Origin: Pseudomonadota bacterium
Lineage (GTDB): Bacteria; Pseudomonadota; Alphaproteobacteria; Micavibrionales; UBA1664
DNA length: 48,614 bases
Direction: 5' to 3'
Assembly (NCBI GenBank): GCA_009926935.1
Contig: RFNZ01000016.1
Span: forward strand, 1 to 48,614
This document shows positions 8,801-16,944 of this stretch, piece by piece. Position 1 is the stretch's first letter, and the number at the start of each line of letters is the position of its first letter. Both the position numbers and the translations under genes were made by a program. The notes under the pieces were generated by a model. It ran no database searches, was not told where the DNA came from, and worked only from the letters and a program-made list of their open reading frames with translations.

Positions 8801-11230
8801 CTGGAGTTCTGGACAAAGTCGGATGCGGGGCTCCTCAATCAGGTCATGACAATTTCGCCCGCAGGTAACGTGGGTATAGGTATTACGACCGCTAATTCGA
8901 AATTGCAGGTCGCAGGCGGTATCCAGCTGGGCGATGACGTGGCAACCTGCCCCGGTGCATCTAACATCAAAGTGGGTACGCTTCGGTATAACACGGGCAC
9001 ACTCCAGATATGCGGTACTGGTGGATGGACGAATGTGGCAAGTGGCGGTGCGGGTACGGCTGTATCCTTCAACGTATCAAAAACTTCGGCACAAAGCATT
9101 GTATTAGGATGGCAGAAAGTTACTTGGAATATCGAGAACTTCGATACAAACAACAACTTTGCGACAGATAGATTTACGCCGACAGTTGCGGGTAAATACT
9201 TACTTTCTACCAACGTTAGGTCCATTGGTGGCACGGGTAACGTCACGGCCGTCGGTATTTACAAGAATGGTACACTCGCGCACTACGGAACAAATGTTGA
9301 TGATAGTCAGCCCTCAGCGTCAATTACTGCCGTTTTTGATGCCAACGGCACGACGGATTATTTTGAAGTGTTTATATATTCTAGCATTAGCACCACGGTG
9401 TATGTTGCCGATGGTGCAGGAAGCGTATTTTCAGGCATCCTCATTGGCGGCTCAGGCGGCGGTGGCGGTTCCTCGGCGCTATCGGCGATTACGGCGGCGA
9501 CGAGCACGCCTACGGCACTGGCTAACGGTACCTTTAGCCAAGCATGGAACTGGGCTCTGACGGGTACTACGGCTGATGCGTTTACCTTTGGCGAGACAAC
9601 GGCCTCGACAGGCGGCACGCCGGGCGACCAATCGGTGCTTAAGGCCACCACGCTGGCTGCATCCACAGCAACGCCGCTTATCGTAACTAACCTTGGTGCC
9701 GGCCCGTCGTTTGAAGTAAATGACGAAACAGGCGATACGGACACAACACCATTCATTATAGATGCCTCCGGCAACGTGGGCATCGGCACGACAGGCCCGC
9801 AATCTAAGTTGCAGGTCGCAGGCGGTATCCAGCTGGGCGATGACACGGCAACCTGCCCAGGGGCTTCCAACATCAAGGTTGGTACGCTACGGTATAACAC
9901 GGGCACACTCCAGATTTGCGGCACCGGCGGCTGGGCTAACGTAGGCAGCGGTGGTGGAGCATCGGCTGCAACTGCGGCAGCATGGAGGGCTGCTACATTT
10001 ACGCCTACTATCAACACATGGACAGATACGCCGCTTACTGCCGGGAACACGGCCCTAGCCAATGCCACGCACAGCACATCCACAAACCCAGAGCGGATCA
10101 CTGTTACGCAATCTGGCACCTATATGATCAGTTACTCGCTAAGACAAAGCTATAGCGGTGCCTCAACGGCCTATGCCCGATTGGCTGTCAACGGTACTCC
10201 GGTTTCAGGGACAGAGCGTTCGGTTTCGGAGGATGGAAGCGGGTTCCATGGAACCATGAGTGCAACGGCCGTGTTAAGTTTAAGCGCAAATGACTATGTA
10301 ACGGTTCAGGTCCAAAGGAACTCAACAAGCATAACCTTTATGGATACGATGTTGGCGCTGGTCTCTGCTGGCGGCGGCGGCGGTGGCGGCACACCGGGCG
10401 GTGCGAACACACAAGTACAATTCAACGATTCTGGCGCCTTCGGCGGCGATGCGGATTACACATGGAACAAAACAACCAACGTGCTTGATGTAACGGGCGC
10501 CGTATCTCCAAGTAAAGTCGCAATGAAAGTCGTGACCGGTGCGGCGGCTCCTATTGCTGGCAGCGGCGGCGCTATCTCGAGTGTGTCGACAGCAACATAT
10601 TCAACGGCTGGTACCTTTACGTATAACCCGCCAGTCGGCGCACGGTTTATACAGGTCATCGTTCAGGGAGCAGGCGGCGGCGGCGGCGGTGCCGACGGGC
10701 AGACGGGGCTTTACGGCACCTGTGGTGGTGGCGGCGGCGCTGGCGGCTGGTCCAAAAAAACCATCATGAACCCGATTTCGGCTTACACGGTTACCGTTGG
10801 CGCAGGAGGTACCGCAGGCGCGGCGGCCGCAGGTACTGGTGGCACGGGTGGTACGACATCCTTTGTAGGCGGTGCTATAAACGTATCAGTACCAGGTGGG
10901 TTTGGCGGCGTTGGCGATGTTGGGGCGGACAGTACGTCTTCAGCCATGGGCACAGGCAGCGTGGGCACGGGCGGCGATATCAACGCGGGCCCTCCCGGTA
11001 CACGCGATTATACCCGTATCTATGGCGGCACATGGGTCTCTCTCTCGGGCGCTTACGGCATGAACTCGCTATTCGGATCGGGTGGACCCTACGGGGGTAG
11101 CGCCGCCGGTAACCCTGGCGTCAATCCCGGCAGTGGCGGCAGCGGCGGCTGTAGCCTTGGTGCCACAACCGCAAACTTCGCCGGAGGCGCAGGCGCGCCG
11201 GGGCTTGTCTATATCGAGGCGTTTTATTGA
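5828..11230 (+). CDS. Giant exported fibre-like protein with C1q-like domains and glycine-rich tip
   Basis: The 1800-residue product begins with a Sec signal peptide (about residues 1-24, cleavage after DALA). ATG 5828 was chosen over 5801 because GGGGGA lies 9 bp upstream and the signal peptide starts there. The body has many GIGT repeats (NVGIGTTSP followed by LQV-GG), as in phage tail fibres and bacterial S74 proteins. Three almost identical modules, each starting LQVAGGIQLGDD and ending in a Cys-Gly-Trp segment, lie near residues 689, 1026 and 1328. Between and after them are three jelly-roll segments (about 738-865, 1076-1213, 1378-1515); the second has a C1q-like pattern ending in FSGILIGG. 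Polyglycine linkers lead into repeated TPGGA-TQ-QFN units. The end, from about residue 1604, is glycine-rich, like the receptor-binding tips of some phage adhesins. No S74 chaperone domain and no membrane anchor are seen. The export route past the periplasm is unknown. Confidence 0.8.
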   Translation: MKRILLAAASVLVLSFGGARDALADCPAAPLASTSDMVVSFLAANGTQAAPSTALTSSVKEGMLIYDNTADALKICNGTAWQTLAVGGSGVSAAGTVAGAVQFRSAGGNLAADDANLVWDDTNNRLGIGTATPGAPLDVNGNAFFSGTNPRLELYPAAPGAYFFERNGTSTTVSGVNIVLNATAGLTDIRSAGVTFMRVNTTSQLGIGTATPNASAIVDITSTTKGFLPPRMTTAQATGIASPTDGLIVYDMDTDTIKLRANGAWVDMMAGAGSETDPQVGTLTGTKWCAANAGGTAIDCTADAPATGAAGTGSEVQFRNSGTGAFAADPSLYWDNTNKYLFIDHTNWTGLVTRSFNAVSGVGAAPSLVLARGRGTVAAPTPPLLNDLLGLVAFRSYQETGGAEIRGYAAENQGTGLRGGYMGFLTTPVGTAIPLERVRIAADGNVGIGTGIPDQPLTVVGNGRFSGNITVGSLSGNYVTIGNSLVSVQGSMVADLTGTSGYGGISAFPTNGAGAALVFGGLFVGSSAGVKFTSAAPSATVDAGLSRLAANKLAVGNGTVGDITGTLVAGNVGIGTTGPLGRLGFSGAESATPTIRFQTGAATNLADSAISTYDDSGGTQLLLGSNLFYNASSALTRFDTTRSGSGIELGYTGPIQFYTGSGTALPTERVRIDGSGNVGIGTTSPASMLQVAGGIQLGDDVATCPGASNVKVGTLRYNSSNLQMCGSSGWNTVGSAGGSSFMQKGLSSSWAVTASTVMPFNTVTNSYGSNITSSGNQMTLKAGSSYMLVADVRGANLVNEAFDFQWYNVTASASIGNPGSESDGGSLESMAVAFIRPNVDTTVELRSAALAGSIDVLVSYSYVAAIELGGGSGGGGGGGTPGGATTQIQYNNAGAFAGSAGLVWDNTNTRLGVGIASPGVSVQAGRSYLSIKGVSEGGMLELVQAGADADNATVGGIQFSSDNNTNGTNGKRTAAIMGRQSGTTANDRGGNLEFWTKSDAGLLNQVMTISPAGNVGIGITTANSKLQVAGGIQLGDDVATCPGASNIKVGTLRYNTGTLQICGTGGWTNVASGGAGTAVSFNVSKTSAQSIVLGWQKVTWNIENFDTNNNFATDRFTPTVAGKYLLSTNVRSIGGTGNVTAVGIYKNGTLAHYGTNVDDSQPSASITAVFDANGTTDYFEVFIYSSISTTVYVADGAGSVFSGILIGGSGGGGGSSALSAITAATSTPTALANGTFSQAWNWALTGTTADAFTFGETTASTGGTPGDQSVLKATTLAASTATPLIVTNLGAGPSFEVNDETGDTDTTPFIIDASGNVGIGTTGPQSKLQVAGGIQLGDDTATCPGASNIKVGTLRYNTGTLQICGTGGWANVGSGGGASAATAAAWRAATFTPTINTWTDTPLTAGNTALANATHSTSTNPERITVTQSGTYMISYSLRQSYSGASTAYARLAVNGTPVSGTERSVSEDGSGFHGTMSATAVLSLSANDYVTVQVQRNSTSITFMDTMLALVSAGGGGGGGTPGGANTQVQFNDSGAFGGDADYTWNKTTNVLDVTGAVSPSKVAMKVVTGAAAPIAGSGGAISSVSTATYSTAGTFTYNPPVGARFIQVIVQGAGGGGGGADGQTGLYGTCGGGGGAGGWSKKTIMNPISAYTVTVGAGGTAGAAAAGTGGTGGTTSFVGGAINVSVPGGFGGVGDVGADSTSSAMGTGSVGTGGDINAGPPGTRDYTRIYGGTWVSLSGAYGMNSLFGSGGPYGGSAAGNPGVNPGSGGSGGCSLGATTANFAGGAGAPGLVYIEAFY

Positions 11231-11249
11231 GATTGGGTAGAGGATTTTC

Positions 11250-14200
11250 ATGATCAGAAGCACACGGAAAATCATACACACGGCCCTCTTTTTAGGGGCC
11301 CTATCGCTCTCTGTGTCAGTTGCTCAGAGCGCCTTTGCCGCGTGCGCAAGCCCTGTGGGTAATGAAGGGGAGATGATTTATAACGACGACTTCAACGTCA
11401 TGCAGTACTGCACAGGCACAGACTGGATCAGCATGGCGGGTGGTGCTTCGATTGCAAGCGAGGCCGATCCGCAGGTCGGCGTTACAACAAGCAACAAGTG
11501 GTGCCGCGGTGACGGCACGGCCATCCAGTGCGATCAGAACGCGCCGGGTGGCGGCACACCGGGCGGTGCCGATACGCAAGTGCAGTTCAACGATGGCGGC
11601 GCCTTTGGCGGCGACCCTGATTTTGTATGGAACAAAACAACCAACCGCCTCGGCATCGGCAACACACCTTCGACCGAACTTGAGGTCACGGGCACTGTCA
11701 AAGCCTCGGGCCCTTTCTGGTCGGCCTTTGGCAGCACCACAACCTTGCGTAACCTCTTGCTCGAAAACTTCGATTCAACCTCTGTTGCCAACGGCTCGGA
11801 TATCGGCATCAAGCTGGGCGGCACTGAATTCCAGGGGATAAGCTGGGTCAAGGAAGCCGCTTGGAACGCAGGCAGCGCCGCAGGTGCCAAGGATACAATG
11901 CTGCAATTCGGCGTGCTGCTGGACAACGTACCCTCGATCCCCATGGTCGTAAGGGCGGATGGCAAAGTGGGTATCGGGGCGACATCGCCGGGCGCTACAT
12001 TGGATGTTAGAGGTACAAAAGCCGTATCGACGTCTGGCCCCATGAACATTACTGACACGACTAGCGCTGGTCTTGGCGTTGGTGGTGGCATCATGCTGTT
12101 CGGAAATTTTACGGGAACAACGCCGACTATCGCGGCAGGTTTAGACGCGTTCAAGGAAACCGCTACAGCTGGACAATTTGGGTATTCTCTGAGATTTCTC
12201 ACGCGCAAGGATGGATCCGGCGCACTCACAGAAGCAATGCGGATTAATGGAGATGGAAACGTAGGCGTCGGCACCTCATCGCCAGCGGCAACGGCGGCTC
12301 TTGATATAACATCAACAAATAAAGGCTTCCTGCCGCCGCGCATGACGACCACTGAACGCAATGCGATCGTGTCGCCTGCCGCAGGCTTGATGATCTATAA
12401 TACTACCAATGCCATTTTTGAATTCTATACGGGTTCGGCATGGACGGCGGTTGGCGGTGGTATTCCTGCAGGTACCATTGCTGCATTCGCAAGTGCCTGC
12501 CCATCGGGATGGACCGAATACGTAGCCGCCCGCGGCCGCTTCCTGCGTGGTATCGATAACGGTGCTGGCGTAGACCCTGCAGGCACACGCGTACCAGGCA
12601 ACCAGCAGGCTGACGCTATTCAGGGCCACATACACTCTACAGCCAATCTTAACGGAACTACGGTTAATGGATGGAACCTCACCGGAGGAGGCGGGGCCTT
12701 CTTTACCGGTCCAAGTACTTACAACTCAGGTGGCCCGGCTACAGATGGCACAAACGGCACACCGCGCACAGCTGCTGAAACGCGCCCTGCCAACGTAGCC
12801 GTTACCTTCTGCCAATACAACGGCACATCGGTGGCTACTGGTGTAACAACGCTTGCGGGCCTCACGGATGTAGGTATTTCATCTCCCACCAACGGCCAGG
12901 TGCTCAAATACAACACCACAACCAGCAAATGGGAAAACGGTACGGACATCGGCGGTAGCTCAGCCCTTTCGGCCATTACAGCGGCAACGAGCACACCGAC
13001 AGCTTTGGCGAACAGTACTTTCAGCCAAACCTGGAACTGGGCATTAACGGGCGCGACAGCTGATGCGTTTACGTTTGGCGAAACTACGGCGGCCACAGGC
13101 GGCACGCCGGGCGACCAATCGGTGCTCAAAGCCACAACCCTTGCATCCTCAACCGCAACACCGCTCATCGTCACCAACCTCGGCAACGGCCCGTCCTTTG
13201 AAGTGAACGATGAAACAGGCGATGGCGATACAACTCCCTTCATCATTGATGCGTCGGGTAATGTGGGTATCGGCACAGCTTCGCCATCAGTTCCGCTTCA
13301 TGTTGTGGGTGGGGTCAGGTCAACGTCGTATTTCACAGTCGCAAATCCTTGGAACTCTGTACTTATGAATTCAAACGGAGTTGCTGTCGGCAATAACGCT
13401 GCTGCATCTTATGCGTTTGCAGGTTCAGCGGATGCAAGCAGCCCTGATACTTACATTACCCGCTCTGCCGCAGCTTCCATACAGTTGGGTGCTGCTGATG
13501 CGGCTTCGCCGGTTGCGCAGAAACTGGGTGTTCAGAACGTAGTTGCAGGTACTGCCAACACGGCTGGAGTTAACTTTACTATCGCCGGTTCACAAGGTAC
13601 TGGCACAGGGGCGGGTGGTTCCATCCTTTTCAGAACGGCACCGGCAGGTAGCACAGGTTCAACTCAAAACGCTCTTGCCACTGCTATGACCATCCTCGGC
13701 AACGGCAACGTCGGCATCGGATCAACAAACCCGGATTATAAGCTTCGCCTCCAGACAACAGCAGGTGATATTGCAGCCTTCACCGGAACAACGCTCAACG
13801 CAGCTGGCGTAGGTATCTACGCCGGTAGCACCAACAACAATTGGCGTGGCATAGATATTGGTACCAACGGTTCTCTGCCCATCTCCCGTATAGCCATGCA
13901 GTACACGGGTAGTGGGTCATATCTCGCCTTCGGCACGTCCAACAACTACGCAAACGGCATTACAAACCAGGCCATGACTATTGACCCATCCGGCAACGTC
14001 GGCATCGGGACGACGAATCCTGTGAGAAACCTGCATATTTCATCGCCAGCCTCTGAAGCAGCGATCGTACTAAGCCGGGCTGATGGTCTTGCTAACAATA
14101 AAAACTGGAGAATATTTACCTACAACTCTGGTGCGGGCACAGCTTCGGCACTTACTTTTGACTTGATGAACGACGCGGGTTCAGCCGTAACCGCGAATGG

Positions 14201-14900
14201 CATGAATTTATGGGCAAACGGCACGACATCTATTGGTACTTATACTGCCCCAAGCGGTAACCAAAAATTGGCAGTCGGATATGGCGGCATTACTTTACTA
14301 GGCGACTCTTCAGGAACTGAAGGCGGAGAGCTCAGTTTTCAGTCCGCGCCAGGTTATAATGGATACTCTATAGACCTTCTCGGTAACGATCCTAGGATGT
14401 TTAGCGTCGATACAGTTGGACACACGTTCACTATTGCGAACTATGGCACTGGCGTGTTTAACCTCTCTGTCGAAGGTACTGTCACCTCTGCGTTGGGTCC
14501 TAATCCGGCTGGTAATACAATGTGCTACGCAACAGGCACCAACGTATATGGCTATTGCTCGTCGGATCTTCGTCTAAAGAAAGATATCGAGCCGATTGAC
14601 ACCCCGATGCTTGATGCCGTTGTAAAATTGCAACCAGTGACCTTTAAATGGATAAGCAAAGACGATAAGTTGTATGCGGGCTTTATAGCACAAGAAGTCG
14701 AGAAAGTTATTCCGCTGGCCGCACGAAAAAATCCGGATGGTCATTACGGTTTGGATTCTACGGCGATTGAAGCCTATCTTGTTGGCGCCATTAAAGAACT
14801 CAAAGCCGAGAACGATGCTCAGAGCACTGAAATAAAAGAATTGCGCGATGAACTCAAGGCCATGCGCACCGAGATTGACGCCCTTAAAGCCGCAAAGTAG
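11250..14900 (+). CDS. Exported fibre-like protein with tail-collar-like segment and C-terminal S74 chaperone domain
   Basis: The 1216-residue product follows its neighbour by 19 bp and has AGAGGA 5 bp before ATG 11250, so the two form one operon. A signal peptide occupies residues 1-30 (cleavage after SAFA). The body has GIGT repeats and shares several units with the upstream protein. About residues 405-529 (IPAGTIAAFASACPSGW to ETRPANVAVTFC) resemble phage tail-collar or tail-fibre proteins, with an HIH motif. Residues 1105-1216 form an intramolecular chaperone domain (peptidase S74) starting SDLRLKKDIEPI and ending in a coiled coil. In this family the domain helps the fibre trimerise, then cuts itself off just before the Ser of SD-R-K. 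The expected product is a trimeric extracytoplasmic fibre. No phage structural or replication genes are nearby. Function is inferred only. Confidence 0.82.
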   Translation: MIRSTRKIIHTALFLGALSLSVSVAQSAFAACASPVGNEGEMIYNDDFNVMQYCTGTDWISMAGGASIASEADPQVGVTTSNKWCRGDGTAIQCDQNAPGGGTPGGADTQVQFNDGGAFGGDPDFVWNKTTNRLGIGNTPSTELEVTGTVKASGPFWSAFGSTTTLRNLLLENFDSTSVANGSDIGIKLGGTEFQGISWVKEAAWNAGSAAGAKDTMLQFGVLLDNVPSIPMVVRADGKVGIGATSPGATLDVRGTKAVSTSGPMNITDTTSAGLGVGGGIMLFGNFTGTTPTIAAGLDAFKETATAGQFGYSLRFLTRKDGSGALTEAMRINGDGNVGVGTSSPAATAALDITSTNKGFLPPRMTTTERNAIVSPAAGLMIYNTTNAIFEFYTGSAWTAVGGGIPAGTIAAFASACPSGWTEYVAARGRFLRGIDNGAGVDPAGTRVPGNQQADAIQGHIHSTANLNGTTVNGWNLTGGGGAFFTGPSTYNSGGPATDGTNGTPRTAAETRPANVAVTFCQYNGTSVATGVTTLAGLTDVGISSPTNGQVLKYNTTTSKWENGTDIGGSSALSAITAATSTPTALANSTFSQTWNWALTGATADAFTFGETTAATGGTPGDQSVLKATTLASSTATPLIVTNLGNGPSFEVNDETGDGDTTPFIIDASGNVGIGTASPSVPLHVVGGVRSTSYFTVANPWNSVLMNSNGVAVGNNAAASYAFAGSADASSPDTYITRSAAASIQLGAADAASPVAQKLGVQNVVAGTANTAGVNFTIAGSQGTGTGAGGSILFRTAPAGSTGSTQNALATAMTILGNGNVGIGSTNPDYKLRLQTTAGDIAAFTGTTLNAAGVGIYAGSTNNNWRGIDIGTNGSLPISRIAMQYTGSGSYLAFGTSNNYANGITNQAMTIDPSGNVGIGTTNPVRNLHISSPASEAAIVLSRADGLANNKNWRIFTYNSGAGTASALTFDLMNDAGSAVTANGMNLWANGTTSIGTYTAPSGNQKLAVGYGGITLLGDSSGTEGGELSFQSAPGYNGYSIDLLGNDPRMFSVDTVGHTFTIANYGTGVFNLSVEGTVTSALGPNPAGNTMCYATGTNVYGYCSSDLRLKKDIEPIDTPMLDAVVKLQPVTFKWISKDDKLYAGFIAQEVEKVIPLAARKNPDGHYGLDSTAIEAYLVGAIKELKAENDAQSTEIKELRDELKAMRTEIDALKAAK

Positions 14901-14968
14901 TTGCGGAGCCTGTTTGCCTAATGCCCTAAACTCGCGTACCCTGTGGGTCAACCTTCAGGGAGCCAACC

Positions 14969-16912
14969 TTGAACCATAATACCGAGACGACGACCGCCGA
15001 AGAAACCTCGTTCGAGGCCCATACAGCCCCCCATTCGCCCCACGGCGCCGCTCATAAGGTTACAACGGCGGCTGTCATTGGCGCTTTAGGCGTTGTTTTT
15101 GGCGATATCGGCACAAGCCCGCTTTACGCCTTCAAGGAACCGCTGCACATAGCCATGGCCGGCGGCGTTGGGGTGCAGGATGCGGTTTTTGGGGTTTTGT
15201 CCCTCATTTTCTGGGCGCTTACGCTAACCATCTCCATCAAATACGTGCTGTTTATCCTGCGCGCCGACAACGACGGCGAGGGCGGGGATCTGGCGCTTGT
15301 CACAACATTGCGCCTCCATAAAACCAAATCCCGCCGCAACACGCTTTTGCTGCTGGCGGCCCTGACCGGTACCTCCATGCTCTTTGGCGACGGGGTCATT
15401 ACGCCCGCTATTTCGGTGCTCTCGGCCGTGGAGGGGATCAAGGTCGTAGCCCCCAGTATTGATCATTACGTGGTGCAGATAACGATCGCGATCATCATCG
15501 GCATCTTTCTCTCACAGCGCTTCGGTACCGAGAAAATCGGCTTTGCCTTTGGCCCCATCATCCTTACCTGGTTTGCATCCATCGGCATTCTGGGTTTCAT
15601 GAGCGTCGTGCAAAATCCGGGGGTGCTTGAAAGCATCAACCCCGTATATGCGGTACAGCTTATCGGCGGGCATCCGCTTATGGCATCGGCCATCATCGGC
15701 GCCATCATTCTCGCGGTCACGGGCGGCGAGGCCCTGTATGTAGACTTGGGTCACTTTGGCCGCAATGTGATACGCACCGCATGGTACTTTGTCGCGATGC
15801 CTTGCCTTCTGCTCAGCTATTTCGGGCAAGGGGCGCTTGTGCTGCGCAACCCAGAGGCTGTCGAAAACCCGTTTTACATGCTGGCACCCGAGTGGTTTGG
15901 CCTGCCTTTGTTGGGCATAGCCACACTCGCCACCTGTGTGGCCTCGCAGGCTGTGATTACCGGCGCGTTTTCGATTGCGCGGCAAACGATCGAGATCGGT
16001 TACTTCCCGCCCATGCGCATGAAAGTGACCTCCGAAAAAAATACGAGCCATATCTACATCTCGCGCCTCAATTATGCGCTGATGGCCTTAACATTGCTGG
16101 TTGTTGTGACTTTCCAGTCCTCGAGCGCACTGGCATCGGCCTACGGTATAGCCGTGGCCGTAGCCATGACCATGACAACCATATTGTTCTCGGTCTGGAT
16201 GCTTGAAAAATCGGGCTGGCCGAAATTGCTTATCATGGCCCTTTCTGCGGCGTTCTTTCTGCTCGATTTCTCGTTCCTGTTCACGAACCTTGCCAAGGTG
16301 GCCCACGGCGGCTGGCTGCCGCTGATGATGGGCGCAGGCGTGCTGACAGCCATGATCAGCTGGCATCGCGGCATCGAGCGCCTGATCGAGCGCCACATGG
16401 GCTATACCGAGCCAATCGAGGACTATGCGGCCCGCATCGTTGGGGCACCGCTATCGCACGTCGACAAAGTGGGAATCTTTTTCTCGAGGACCGGCATCAT
16501 GGCGCCGGTACCGCTGGAACGTATTACCAACACCCTGCATATACGTTTTGAACGGATTATCATCCTGTCTGTCCGTATTGCCTCGCGCCCGCGGGTCGAT
16601 AAATCGGACCGCATCAAAGTCGAGCACGTTGACGGAAGCGTAGTGAAGGTAGAGGTCAAATACGGCTACCTGCAGTCCATCAACATCCCCTCAACCATAG
16701 GGCCAGTGCTGCATGACCTGGGCATCGATAACGACGACGTGCTGTACATCATCGGCCACGAGCGCGTCATATCCCCATCCGAGCCTCAAAACTTCAGTGA
16801 TCTCATGAACGTGCTCTTTAGCTTTTTGGCCTCAACTGCCGAGCGCTCGGTGGACCGTTTCCACCTGCCGCCAAGCCGCACGCTTGAAATCGGTTACCCA
16901 GTTCAGATGTAG
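14969..16912 (+). CDS. kup: Kup-type potassium uptake transporter
   Basis: Kup proteins import K+ with protons across the inner membrane. The 647-residue product has the family signature GDIGTSPLYAFKE at 45-57 near the first membrane helix, about 12 hydrophobic segments up to about residue 470, and a C-terminal cytoplasmic tail. The start is TTG at 14969, supported by CAGGGAG at 14956-14962; no ATG lies near the conserved N terminus. The CAGGG of this ribosome binding site can pair with CCCTG at 14939-14943, a short hairpin that might limit translation. The gene follows the fibre operon by 68 bp with no visible terminator, so read-through is possible. Confidence 0.95.
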   Translation: MNHNTETTTAEETSFEAHTAPHSPHGAAHKVTTAAVIGALGVVFGDIGTSPLYAFKEPLHIAMAGGVGVQDAVFGVLSLIFWALTLTISIKYVLFILRADNDGEGGDLALVTTLRLHKTKSRRNTLLLLAALTGTSMLFGDGVITPAISVLSAVEGIKVVAPSIDHYVVQITIAIIIGIFLSQRFGTEKIGFAFGPIILTWFASIGILGFMSVVQNPGVLESINPVYAVQLIGGHPLMASAIIGAIILAVTGGEALYVDLGHFGRNVIRTAWYFVAMPCLLLSYFGQGALVLRNPEAVENPFYMLAPEWFGLPLLGIATLATCVASQAVITGAFSIARQTIEIGYFPPMRMKVTSEKNTSHIYISRLNYALMALTLLVVVTFQSSSALASAYGIAVAVAMTMTTILFSVWMLEKSGWPKLLIMALSAAFFLLDFSFLFTNLAKVAHGGWLPLMMGAGVLTAMISWHRGIERLIERHMGYTEPIEDYAARIVGAPLSHVDKVGIFFSRTGIMAPVPLERITNTLHIRFERIIILSVRIASRPRVDKSDRIKVEHVDGSVVKVEVKYGYLQSINIPSTIGPVLHDLGIDNDDVLYIIGHERVISPSEPQNFSDLMNVLFSFLASTAERSVDRFHLPPSRTLEIGYPVQM

Positions 16913-16944
16913 ATTGATGCAAGGTCCTTAATGGCCCCCCATAT

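Noticed and set aside
9358..10119. 253-codon frame antisense to the first fibre gene
   Set aside because: It mirrors the low-complexity repeats of the sense gene, has Val/Pro/Ala-rich translation and no ribosome binding site. Other long antisense frames at 11534-12361 and 12719-13276 are rejected for the same reason.
5828..14900. Prophage or phage remnant
   Set aside because: Fibre-type modules only; signal peptides on both products and no capsid, terminase, tail-tube, lysis or replication gene nearby.
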